64,000 bases of DNA from contig NC_089852.1 of assembly GCF_036373705.1 (NCBI RefSeq), forward strand, positions 31,757,707 to 31,821,706, read 5' to 3'. Position 1 is the first letter of the stretch, and every line of letters begins with the position of its first letter. A program made the position numbers and the translations under genes. The stretch is from Amia ocellicauda (lineage: Eukaryota > Chordata > Actinopteri > Amiiformes > Amiidae). Below the pieces are notes generated by a model. It did not search any database. It had not been told where the DNA came from and was given only the letters and a program-made list of their open reading frames with translations. This document shows positions 45,253 to 55,726 of the stretch, in pieces.

Positions 45253-46418
45253 TTTGATTATTTGAAAGCTGGTTTGCATTAGATACTCTAGATTGAAGAA
45301 TCTTCTGAGACACAAACGCCTCTAACTAGTGTTAGAATTCTAACATGTGATTAGCGTTTCAGTCAAGGTTTAGAAAAAGAGCATCGAAACAAGCAGAATA
45401 AGACCCCATTCTGCAGAGTGATTTTAAGTGTGGAAAGTGGAATAGAGTTATCCATTGAGTCAGAAAACCACCCAGATGGGGAGGGACTATGCAGTTACCC
45501 ATGGGAACTCTGTAAATGTATGTGTATCAAAGCTGCCTACTGAACCATGGGAGTGTGACATCCCAGCAGACCCCCTCTTGCGCCTGTTATAAATAGTGAG
45601 ACACACACCCCTATACTTCCTCTTTTGCCAGAGCTAGACTTCCACGTGAGAACTCAGCTCTGTGGGGTTTCTATTTCTCGGATAACTGGGGTTGCAATCC
45701 CAACCTATCATTTTAATGATTGAAAGATAAAACTGGATTAATAATAAATACCTGAGATTTCGAAGTTTATAATCCTTTAGGTTTGATAACATGTCAGAGG
45801 TGTCCCTGGTGAAATAACAAGCATCCCATTGAAATAAGCCCTATTCTTCTATTATGTGTATTTACAATGCCTGAACATTAATAAACAACCCCCAAACCAT
45901 GATTATTTATCTTCTAGTAATGTGTCTTGGGTGATACTGTAATACTTTTTTGTCTGTAATGTGATTAATATTATTTTTAAGTGAACTATTGTGTAAATTA
46001 AATTAAATCAAAATGGATGAGATTAAACACACAGCTGAATTGTATTGATGTTGACAAGAGAGTGATTCAGTACATTATTGTGCTGGTTGAGATTTGAATA
46101 TAATGTATACAGGCTAAAATCCAGTGTTCAAATCCTTGTCGCAGCCTATGTATTTAAGATCTATTACCCCATTATCTGATTCAAGAAGCAATTAACTTTA
46201 ATTAAAACCAATGTTGGTGATGAATGTTTTAATCAATAGTTTAAACTATGTTTTTATCATTACTGTATATTAATATAACATACACTTAGTTATAAAAGCA
46301 AATTAAATCAGTTAAGAAAATTCAAGAAAAAAGGGAAGAAAAATATCCAAGATATATATATATATATACATATATATTATGTTTTCCAAATTTAACGTTT
46401 TGCTGATTTTGCTGTCCC
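45253..46418. repeat. OR4 downstream flank: duplicon copy most like that of OR1
   Basis: Matches 5620-6373 and 7680-7723 next to OR1, including a short TA microsatellite at 46353-46379 that has no Tc1 insertion. The ~260-bp segment 45440-45706, with a TATAAATAGTGAG motif and ending in CGGATAACTGGGGTTGCAA, also occurs at 30945-31207. No gene is visible. Confidence 0.72.
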
Positions 46419-47351
46419 TCACTTCAGAAAATGTACTTTTCTACTGAACACCAACATAACTCTCCTGCGAATCTGACTCAGTTTCAAGCCATATATGAAG
46501 GGATTTAAAAGAGGAGGGATGACTAGAAATTCCACTGCCAGGAAGTTGCGAAGACCCTGTGGCATGTTCCTTGAGCCATAGCGACTGTACAATATATCAA
46601 AAAGTATGGTAATAGTAAAGCTGATTAATGATGTCAAATGGGGAAAACAGGTCTGCATGAATTTACTCATCTCTTCACTAGATTTAACACAAGCTCTAAC
46701 AATGTGGAAGTATGAATATACAATAAAAAGGGCTTGACAAATGTGTATAAGTAATAAAATGTAACCATAGATATTGTTAACAGTTGTATCTACACAAGAC
46801 AGCTTTACAATTGACCAGTTATCACAGTACAACTTATCAATGTGGGATCCACATAGAGGCAGTCTGATAGTTAACAATATCGCAGTTGTTGTTTCACAGA
46901 AAGGAAGAATCCAAGAAATCAACAGAAACTTGCTGACAGTTCGAGCTGTGATAATAGAATGGTACTGTAAAGGTTTACATATTGCCACATACCTGTCATA
47001 AGCCATCACTGTTAAAATTGTGAATTCAGACAGAACAGACGTGTAGATCACATATGCTTGAGTCAAGCATTCAGCGTATGAGATCACATGTGAGTCAGAG
47101 AGGAAGTCAGACAGGAGTTTAGGATACAGACCAACAGTTCCATACAGTCCATTGATACACAGGTTACAGAGGAAGATGTACATGGGCTCATGGAGGGTTT
47201 TCTCAATGAAGATTGTAATGATCAGTGTCAAATTGAAAAGACATATGAAAAGGTAAACCAGAAGAGTAAATGCAAAAAAGGTGTATTCATGAGATGCTGT
47301 TTCATTTAATCCATGGAGTGTGAAGACTGTAACACTGGACGAGTTCTGCAT
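46419..47351 (-). CDS. Odorant receptor (OR4, mosaic of OR1- and OR2-like halves)
   Basis: A 310-codon odorant receptor from ATG 47349-47351, intact with all family motifs: HEPMYIFLCNL, MAYDRYVAIC, the loop cysteines, and PPLLNPFIYG in TM7. Residues up to about 169 follow OR2, and from CLTQAYVIYTS to RLPLCGS they are identical to it. From HIDKLYCDNWSIVKLSC onward they follow OR1 (NNIYGYI, IVYSYFHIVRACVKSSEE). The switch falls at about 46840-46858 in the second extracellular loop. G94 before C95 is Glu here. It is probably functional; splice acceptor at 47394-47395. Confidence 0.93.
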   Translation of the reverse strand: MQNSSSVTVFTLHGLNETASHEYTFFAFTLLVYLFICLFNLTLIITIFIEKTLHEPMYIFLCNLCINGLYGTVGLYPKLLSDFLSDSHVISYAECLTQAYVIYTSVLSEFTILTVMAYDRYVAICKPLQYHSIITARTVSKFLLISWILPFCETTTAILLTIRLPLCGSHIDKLYCDNWSIVKLSCVDTTVNNIYGYILLLIHICQALFIVYSYFHIVRACVKSSEEMSKFMQTCFPHLTSLISFTITILFDILYSRYGSRNMPQGLRNFLAVEFLVIPPLLNPFIYGLKLSQIRRRVMLVFSRKVHFLK

Positions 47352-47583
47352 TGTAGTTAGAGATGTTTCAGGAATATACAAATAAACCTTTACCTAAATA
47401 AGCAATGAGAAACAATAAGTCCCTTCATACATAAGTAGAAGATCAATTAAGTGAAAATATAATAACAATAATATGGTTAAAATATAAGAAGCACTGCAAT
47501 GAACCATAATGTTTCAGTTAATTCTGGTCTTCTGTTGTTTCTATAGACTCTATATCTTCTTTACTAAGACAAAGTATGAAAAT

Positions 47584-47666
47584 ACTCACAGATGTTAATC
47601 TGAAAAAGGATTGCTGCAGAGTCCCTGTTTCTTAGTCTGCACTTCAGTGTTAAGCTTCATATATGG
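47584..47666 (-). promoter_or_regulatory. OR4 TATA-like box, non-coding exon 1 and splice donor
   Basis: On the minus strand the TATA-like box reads CCATATATGAAG (47655-47666), one base off the version in OR2 and OR3. The exon and donor GTGAGT (47584-47589) are conserved. The region is nearly identical to the OR2 upstream flank. Confidence 0.6.
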
Positions 47667-47793
47667 AGCTCCTTCAGGAGGGAGGCTACTGAGATTTGCA
47701 GCCTGAAAACAGGCCTTTGAGACTGGCTCTATAATACTGGGTTAATTAGCCCAGTTAATTAGCCCTAAATAGGTAGAAAATATTACAAATAAG

Positions 47794-48013
47794 TGTTGCA
47801 TTGGTACAGTACCAGTCCTAATTAAGGAATATACCAGAGTTGTACTGTGGTATATTGCAATATGTGTCAATAGACATTCAAAAGGAATTAAAGGAATGGA
47901 TAGGATGCTACCTAAGGAAGTAGGACAATTTCAGTTGAGTTCAGAGTTACATCAATAAAATACCAGTTTACTTTATGCCCATCTGCCTAGCTTTTATTTA
48001 CAAACATATAACA
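47794..48013 (+). repeat. Gypsy-1b 5' LTR (probable)
   Basis: Homologous to 16598-16797, with a ~20-bp local duplication (AAAGGAATTAAAGGAATGG). It is followed by TATTGGCGACAAGGATGG. It sits at the same distance upstream of OR4 as its partner does from OR2. Confidence 0.55.
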
Positions 48014-49087
48014 TATTGGCGACAAGGATGGTTCTGTTTGCACTTTCGCTGCCTCCTGCATTCCCCCAAAACCCTGGGTGTGCCAACAATATTGTTTAAT
48101 TCTTGGATTTGCCTGTTTGATCATTACATTCTTGCTCTTACTGATACAGACATTTCTGATACAAGTTCTGTTAATCCACTGCTTTGTAGCTGAAACTCAG
48201 TGAATCTTCTACATGTTTACAGTTGATGGCAATACTTTTTCAGCTGCTCTGAATGCTTAATTCAATGAACTGAGGACTGATGTTGCTTCATTGAAGACTC
48301 ACAGTGCTGAGATAGCTCAAATTAGAGAAACAATGCATTAGCCCATTTTTGTGCCAAAGCCATGCCCTGCACCTGTCACAAGAGTATCTGATAGAGAACC
48401 TGCACTTCACCACATTCTTACTACACCCTGTGAGTACTGGCCAAGCCACAGCCCCAGCCAAGCCAGAGAGCCTGTGCAGTTCCAACCCCAACACGCCCAA
48501 CCCCAACATGCTTGGGCAGTTTCACCCAGCTACTCCTCGAGCTTCAACTAGGAGATGCTTTAACTGTCAGCAAAGATTAATAGAGGACCATTGCACACAT
48601 TGCTATAGGTGTGGCAGTAGTGAGCATTTCCAAGCAGGCTGTCATAGCATAGGGATATAACCATCCAACGAGCGTGCTTTAAACTCACAGTGGTTTCCGC
48701 CGTGTGACAGGGAGTAATCAGAGCTGTTTATCAGTCCCAAAAATGTGCCAACTGTGGAATTTTGAATGGAAGCAAAAGACTGAAACAGTGCTCTGCATAC
48801 AAAATAACTCTGTACTGCTCTAAAACATGTCAGACATGTCACTGGGCTGACCACAAAAGAGAATGTGCTCATTTGCCAAAACCAAATAAACAATATTCAT
48901 GTATGAAAGCTAGTGCTCACAAGTAAACTTGCACTCCACTGTCACGTCATTAGTGGGAAGGCAATGTCTTGTTGAATGTTATTTGCAGGGCAAGAGGGTT
49001 CAAGCTCTATGGGATACTGGCTCTCAAGTGTGCATCATTGATGAACTGTGGAAAAATGAGTATTTACCTGATGTGATGTTGAGAAAT
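47794..49087 (+). mobile_element. Gypsy-type retrotransposon, copy 1b: LTR, gag and start of protease
   Basis: Near-identical to copy 1a over the LTR and leader, then continues into gag and protease, which copy 1a lost. It is cut at 49087 by the LTR of ERV3 and has no reverse transcriptase in the window; its continuation, if any, would lie beyond the ERV3 5' LTR past 64000. Confidence 0.75.
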
Positions 49088-49090
49088 TGA
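48349..49090 (+). pseudogene. Gypsy-1b gag (CCHC knuckle plus MYND-like finger) and protease start
   Basis: The frame 48349-48660 ends with a knuckle CYRCGSSEHFQAGC (48601-48642). After a frameshift/stop, 48744-48866 reads CANCGILNGSKRLKQC, then LYCSKTCQTCHWADHKREC, the spacing of a MYND zinc finger with one cysteine replaced by Tyr. The protease start follows with LWDTGSQVCIIDELW, active-site triad at 49013-49021. A MYND finger in gag is unusual; its role (protein contacts or RNA) is unknown. Confidence 0.65.
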
Positions 49091-49681
49091 TAGGGAGAAA
49101 TTTTACTCCCTCGATAAACAGGCATACCCAGGACCCGATTTAACTGAAATAATACCAAAATAGTTTATTCAGCTACAACTAAGAGCTCCGGAGATGAAAA
49201 TGTTTTTCTAAAAATCAGCTACACAGAACTACTGCACCTGGCTTCTCCGGAGCAATACACAAAGCTTAAATTCATACATGGATTATACAATCTTGCTGCA
49301 ACAATGGTGCAAATATAATATATTTGGCATTCAGACAGGGCACTGTCCCACATCAGACCCCCCTTTGGCCCTGCCACACGTTGCTGGACAGGGACACCAG
49401 GTCAGAGAAACACTGCTTTGTCAAAGGAAACAAAGAGAAAGATTACAATCCCCATCCCTGTGTTATATTCTTCTTCCCTCTTCTTTTCCTTTGGGGATTG
49501 ACAGCGAGCAGCACTGTGTGTTCTGCTCCTCTGCCCGCTAACTTTCCCTAGGGTGTATGTAGTGTATAAAATTGTACCTATGTGTGTGCAATTATGTGAA
49601 TAATTACGGCGGAGTTTTATCGGCTATAAAAGAAAACTACACTATTTGAGCATATTGGCGTTTAAGGGGCAGTTCCCTGGT
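49088..49681 (-). repeat. ERV3 3' LTR
   Basis: On the minus strand the segment starts TGCCCCTTAAACGCC after a purine-rich ACCAGGGAAC and ends CTCCCTATCA, giving TG...CA and about 594 bp. AATAAA lies at 49164-49169. It interrupts Gypsy-1b at its left edge. The matching 5' LTR would be past the right end of the window. Confidence 0.6.
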
Positions 49682-49724
49682 AGTAGCAGAAGTATAGCTG
49701 AGCTCTGAATATGGAGTAAATTTG

Positions 49725-51776
49725 TTATCGTGAGTAAGCAAACAGAAAATAACAACATAGACACAGGGTTATCATTAAGACCACTACTGATGCGGCAGCC
49801 GCTAACATACGGCAAATATTCCACCAAGTAATATATGTTCGATTCCCCTCAGCACTTAATGATGAAGACAAGGCCATGACCACACTATTTCCCAATTTTA
49901 CCTGGTACCTTCCATGGACCACCACCAGTGATACCACCCTCCACACATCCTGTAGAGTGACACTGAGCAACCGGCGGGCTATAGCAACAGGAGTACCGTC
50001 TTCAATGAGATGCCCGTGCCACCAAGGCAGAGCAATCATGCCAGTAAACACCCTGCCTGGTAGATGAAAATCCCCAAAAGCAAATGAGTCCGAGATCTGT
50101 AGACACATAGCAGGTTGAGGGGGGCATGTCAAAGGCCCATACTGATAGGATAGCAGGGGAGTAATAAAGCACCACTGAATAACTGAAACTTGTACAGCAG
50201 TCTGAGAAACAGACAGAGGGGTAACTGTGATCACGGCTGCTGAAGTATTACTAAAATGCCAAAGGGTAGAACAGGATCAAATTATAAAAGAGACTGTTTC
50301 TGTGCAGCAGTCAGCAGTGGTCATAAGCAACCCTGCAAAAGATGGAGACATGTATCCAGAGGTCCCCAGGTGATATACAGTGCCGTTAGAAGGGTTACCT
50401 ATAGATCTAAAGTGAAAAGAGTTAGAGAAGGTCTGGGAAGCTATAACTGCAGGATAGACTAAAAGGTAACGAAAAGAAGATGTAGAGGAAATCTGAGGTA
50501 TAGCTACAATCAGTAGAGTAGAAACATTTGCCAAAAATGCAAGAGTGGTGTCTGCTGTAGTATAAGAAGGTGGCAGTCCCACTCTCACATCTAGCATATA
50601 ATCCTTTAACATATCTAAAAGGTCTCTCGCTAAAACATCACAAGCTCGACCTTTAGACTGAAATAGTAATGTTTGTGATTACATAAATCATGGCTTCTGA
50701 ATATTGTATAAATGAATTCCCTGTCATTTACACTGCAGTAAGAGTGTGTGTAAGGCTCCTCAAGTTGTGTCCCAGCCCTTGTGCGGTCTTGGATCTAATC
50801 CACTGGACATATTGCCGATCTATATCTGCATTAACAGAGTTCATCATTGACTTGGTACTACCAAACAATCCGCCAATATCGCCAATAATTCTTCCTACTA
50901 CCTGATGTATGTGTTTGGATATGTGATGCGTGAGTGTTATAAGCTTTTACTTGTGTTCTGATTTGCCTTTGAAGCCATTTTGCCGAAGCTAGATGATCTT
51001 TACAAATGTTTAAGAGAGGTGCTTCTACAGTTGAAAGGTCATACTCCACCTGCACAGTTAAGAATGACAACGCCATATAAAAGAGTTTTATTAGGGCCTA
51101 TTCGGATGATGCCATCCACAGGTGGGTCATATAAGTGGTGACATGTAATTGGAGGCTCATATCCACATGTAAACAAATTAAAACAGCTAAATCTGTACAC
51201 CCATGGTGGGTTGTAGGGTTTTACACAATACTCCTGACAATATTGTCCTGACATGCCATTTTCCCATAAGATTGGTGGCAGGTGGGTCCAGCCTGCTGTG
51301 ACATTAACTATCTGTCCAAAATCAAGGAGGGTGGAGTTAAGATAAGAAAAAGTTGCACACACACATACACAACTACCTAATCCTGTATCCTCATCATATA
51401 CATTCCGAATATCAACTGTTCCATCTGAAGCTGTAATGTGAGAAATATTGGTTGAAGATAAGGGTTTGAATAATGCCCCCAAAGGGTCTGTACCAAGAGG
51501 AACGGGGATCTGAGACCAGGTCATGTCATAGTAAATGATAAGAGACTGAGGACAGTACCTCCAGCTGCATGACATTTTCTCTAAGGAGGTATCATTTTTA
51601 TTTCCAGCAGGGTCACATTTAGGTAACCATAGTCCTATACCGACCTGGGGAATAAACACAGTCTGAGCTGAAGTATCGCCTATTACAACTGAGCCTTATT
51701 ACTAAAGGTGGATAGCCACATATTCGGTTTCTTTAACCGTTCCCCTTTTCCCCTTGGGGCAACCTAACATACTGAC
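49725..51776 (-). pseudogene. ERV3 env, 3' part
   Basis: Minus-strand frames 51039-51659, 50858-51076, 50277-50612 and 49725-50234 read in order as one glycoprotein: a Cys-rich surface part with several N-X-S/T sites, an internal RIIGDIGGLFGS-like segment that could be a fusion peptide region, and a C-terminal hydrophobic anchor (SVVVLMITLCLCCYFLF) with a short tail. Stops and frameshifts separate the frames. It is much longer than ERV1 env and I see no CX6CC motif. The 5' part lies at 60065-60310 beyond the inserted ERV1. Virus class uncertain. Confidence 0.6.
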
Positions 51777-52358
51777 TGAAGACTCTGTATAGGAAGTTGA
51801 AAAAAGTGTTTTTGTGATTATTATATAATGTTTTATATTAATACTAGCATTAGAAGTAGTTTTGTAAACAGACTGAGCAGATTCGATTTAGCAGGACAAG
51901 TAAAGGGTCAACAAGGTCGATTTGTTAGAAACTCAATCTTTTCATCAATGAAAGATTACACAGTGCCGAAATAGCCTACAGCTGTCTGCTGAGAATTTGT
52001 TTATGACGTTTCTCCAGATAGGCAGGAATTGTTTCTGTTAAAGAACGATTGACACTAGGTAAATGACGACCGTGGGATCACATCTTCCTAGTGCACATCA
52101 GAGACGGACATCTGCTTTGGATCCATCACCTCTTCACGGGAGGACAGATCGTAAAACGGACCCGGACTTGTATCTTCTGATTGGATGAACGGCCATAAGA
52201 TGTTACGTCATTTTTCCTATAAAGTTGTACTCATGTTTGTAAACATTAAGTCTCACTGAAGGAATTATTTCTGACGTGGAGCTTCTGAGTCGGCTCGATT
52301 AAAGTTCTATTTGCTTTATCTCCACAACTTCTCCACTTATTTCCCACACGGTTCTACA
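51777..52358 (+). repeat. ERV1 5' LTR
   Basis: Begins TGAAGACTCTG and ends GGTTCTACA. CCTATAAAG near 52219 is a TATA-like box and GATTAAAG near 52296 a possible polyadenylation signal. It differs from the 3' LTR by four single substitutions and one short complex change near 51931-51943. Confidence 0.92.
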
Positions 52359-52361
52359 ACT

Positions 52362-52379
52362 TGGTGTCACGAACGAGAA
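52362..52379 (+). promoter_or_regulatory. ERV1 primer-binding site
   Basis: TGGTGTCACGAACGAGAA lies 3 bp after the LTR. TGG at the start is the complement of a tRNA 3' CCA. I cannot name the tRNA with confidence. Confidence 0.6.
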
Positions 52380-52747
52380 TCTGAACTTGCCTCCACTCCC
52401 GGGACCAAAGCAAGGGTGAGTACCTTTAAAAATTACCAGCCTATATATTTAGATTTGATCTCGGGATTGTGTTTGGCTATCAGATTGTAATTTATAGAGA
52501 ACCTGTGGAGAGGTGGAGGTAAAACAAATAGAAAGGTTGACTGTACAGCGGAGGTTCACAGTAGGGTGAACTCCAGGTAAGACAGATCTGCGGGGAGAGA
52601 TACCAAAGGAACCGAAAGGTACGACGAAGCAAGGATATCCTTGTATGCCAGGGCCAGAGTTAGTGGCAGTCAGTAACCAGACGGAACCGGAGGTACTGTA
52701 AAGTCCAACGATATAGCCCCATCGTTGGCAAAGATAGGGTTGGCATT

Positions 52748-54172
52748 ATGGCATTACAAGACGTGTCTATATGTGAATACCTACAAGAGATGTTTAAGAA
52801 ACTTCAACTTAAGATGGAAAAGGCAGGATGGGATCCTAACTGGGTTCCCAAACAGCATAGAGAATGGTGGAATAAGGAAAAGAGAGAGAAAACCAATAAA
52901 GCTTCCGTAATTCTTTGTCAATATAGTGCGAAATTAGAGAAGAAACTAATCGCAATGGATGAGGAAAATACAGCAACAATAAAATAATTAAAAGAGAAAG
53001 TCGCTAAGATGCAAATAGAGATAATGAGAAAAGAATTAGAAATGAGGAAGAGAAAAATAAAGAACGAACTAATAATGTAGGGAAACGATGCACAAGCACC
53101 CTGGGGGCACATATAGAAGGCGATTAACCCGACTGGGACGATTTAGACCGAAAGCCTGGGAACATGAATGCAAAAAATATGGGGGATGTGGATTTGTTGC
53201 TTCTGCCCCTCCACCATATAAACATTCAGACAACCCCACTGATAAAGAACAGAGTCTAAACTTTACCCAGATTTGAGTTCATTCAAGTCAGAGAAAGTAA
53301 AATTAGCACCTATAGACACGCGCACTAGACAACACCGCGATGCTGACGGACAATTTTATGCATTAACAACGTCGGTGCATCGCCCCTTCACACCCGGAGA
53401 GAAACACACAATTTAAAACTTAAACCCAATCATGGGAATCTGGATTTCTGGGAAAAATTTAATGAGATGTTAGATATATAATAATAATAATTAAAACTAA
53501 ATGTCCAAGGCCAATCTGGGACGGGTTAACCGCCGCCCAGCAGGATGGTACCTGGGTAACAGCTGGAAATGATAATAATAATCTAAGGATCACTAACTTC
53601 CAGCTCTCGGAGCAGAACAGGGAAATTGGGGTATAGTCTGTGGCCTCGTACAGAAGCCAGGAGAGACTTGCTACGATTATGCGGAACGAAAGTACACTAC
53701 TTTTAGAGAACACTCCGGAATGCCGGACACCGAACATGATAATGCGATCTTTTTAAAATTACTACAAGAAGGGTTTAGTAAAGCACACCAAGACCTCCTC
53801 AATATGGGTGTGCCTGTAGGAAATACATATCAGCAGATTGTACAATGGGCTTCAGAGGTAGAAAACAAGCAGTCAAAAGCTAAAATAAATGCTGTGGCAG
53901 CTATATCTGCCATAACACAAAACGGAGGTAAATGTTACAATTGCGGAAAAATAGGACATGTCGCTAAAGACTGTCGGTCTAAATCAACCTGCCCTAAGTG
54001 CACTTTCTGTGGGAGGACAGGGCACACGGGAGACAATTGCTGGAAGGCAGGCGCTCCAGGCGAACACGAAGCACCCTGGAATCAGACCAAGATAAACCCC
54101 GGTCAGCCGAGTGGAAACGCAGAGCTTCTGCAGATCATCCGAGATCTGACAGAGAAACTAAATAGGAAATAG
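52748..54172 (+). pseudogene. ERV1 gag remnant (matrix, partial capsid, nucleocapsid)
   Basis: The ATG at 52748 opens a matrix-like segment of 79 codons ending in TAA. 53088-53276 is a further piece in another frame. Most of the capsid (about 53280-53720) is degraded or deleted. 53720-54172 holds the capsid end and a nucleocapsid with two knuckles, CYNCGKIGHVAKDC and CTFCGRTGHTGDNC, closing at UAG 54170-54172. Normal role: particle assembly and genome packaging. Confidence 0.8.
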
Positions 54173-54191
54173 GTCGCCTCGGCCCCCGAGG
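54170..54191 (+). promoter_or_regulatory. Putative gag-pol readthrough site (UAG plus hairpin)
   Basis: The gag UAG is followed in the same frame, without further stops, by the protease. Four bases after it CCTCG (54177-54181) and CGAGG (54187-54191) can pair around a GCCCC loop. A single in-frame UAG with a downstream RNA structure is the gammaretroviral way of making Gag-Pol; function here is inferred. Confidence 0.5.
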
Positions 54192-54766
54192 TCGGTACAG
54201 TGGAAGATCCCCGCCTCCACATAACCGCACTGTTAGGGGGTCGGCAGTGTTCAATGTTGATGGATACAGGCGCCTCTGTCTCGATAACCGATCTCCCCCT
54301 CCCACTGACTAAACGCAGACTACAGATCTCAGGTGTAGGCGGCGCATGTATCACAGCCACACTCAGCACACCTCAACTTCTAGAAATAGGCGCTCTCCTA
54401 ATTCCAGTGTCTTTTTGCGTTTTTAAAAACCCAGAGGGGACAATATTAGGCATAGATATCCTTAGAGAAGCTGGCGCACTAGTGGATGCTAATAATAATC
54501 GCATAATATTGACCAATACACACGGGAATAAAAAGGATACACAAAGATACGCAACAAATTGTGCTAGTATCTCACTCACACCGTCAACACCTCATATATG
54601 GCCAGACACACCACTTGGACACGTATGTCAGGCATTTCCTGATGTTTGGGCAACACATAAACAAGATTGTGGTCTGGCACAAATTGAACCTATAGTTATC
54701 CCAGGTCCAGTACACAAAGCACATAAACAGTATCCTATTAAACCAGAAGCTTTTACGGCAGTTTAG
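54173..54766 (+). pseudogene. ERV1 protease and start of reverse transcriptase
   Basis: An aspartic protease with the active site LMDTGASVSITD (about residue 30 of the open stretch), a GVGG turn and GTILGIDILREAGA near the end. The frame continues toward reverse transcriptase until a TAG at 54764-54766. It would mature the Gag and Pol precursors. Confidence 0.8.
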
Positions 54767-55718
54767 ACAATTATTCAAACATTGCAAAATGAAGGAATAA
54801 TACGCGAAACGCATTCAACCACTAATTCTCCAATCTGGCCAGTGGCAAAACCAGACGGCTCATGGTGACTTACAATTGATTACACACAATTGAATAAAGT
54901 TACACCCCGATTACACCCAATTGTAGCCAATCCCAACACTATATTAAACGATTTGAAACCCGAACACTCTATTTTTACGGTCCTGGATATTAGCAATGGA
55001 TTTTGGAGCCTGCCACTCCACTCTGATTCCCAAAATAAATGTGCGTTTACTGTATGCGACAAACAGTACACATGGACTAGAGTGCCACAGGGATTTCACA
55101 ACAGCCCGATACTCTTTCACCAGGCAATGGCCAAGACTTTAGAAGGAATGGATCTGACACCCTGGGATAGTTTAATCATCCAGTACGTGGATAATCTTTT
55201 GATTGCGTCTCCTGATGAGACCGCACACTTAGGCGCATTAATTACAGTCCTCGGTGTCTTACAAAAGGCAGGATTTAAAGCAAACCCTAAGAAAGCACAA
55301 ATAGGCCTAACTAAGGTTGAATATCTCGGACACAACATCTATGACGCATAATAGGCAAGAAGCCATTCTAAATATGCCAAAACCACATAATGTTAGGGCT
55401 GTGCGTAAAATTATGGGGCTCCTTAATTATTGCAGCACTTTCATCCCTAATTTCACACAAGCCACAGGTCTGATACAGGCGTTAATCAAAGGAAGCCCGG
55501 CTCCCTTGGACCCCATAGACTGGGGACATGAACAGGAAATAGCCTATCATGTAATAAAACAGGCTCTCAGCAATGCCCCCGCCCTCGGGTTACCAGATCA
55601 TACTAAACCATTTCACCTCTACTGTTCCCAAGATGAGATCTATTATACAGCAGTTCTGACACAGGAACATGGGGATAATGTCCCGTCGCCTATTACTCCA
55701 CAAAGCAACCTACGGTAG
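54767..55718 (+). pseudogene. ERV1 reverse transcriptase with altered active site
   Basis: Same frame as the protease after the TAG. A second stop (TGA at 54866-54868) precedes LTIDYTQLNKVTP. FTVLDISNGFWSLPL and RVPQGFHNSPILFHQ follow. The catalytic box reads YVDN (55184-55195), lacking the second Asp of YVDD. A stop at 55349-55351 and a frameshift hand over to 55317-55718, which holds the connection (IMGLLNYCSTFIPNF). Inactive for two independent reasons. Confidence 0.85.
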
Positions 55719-55726
55719 CAGCAGGC

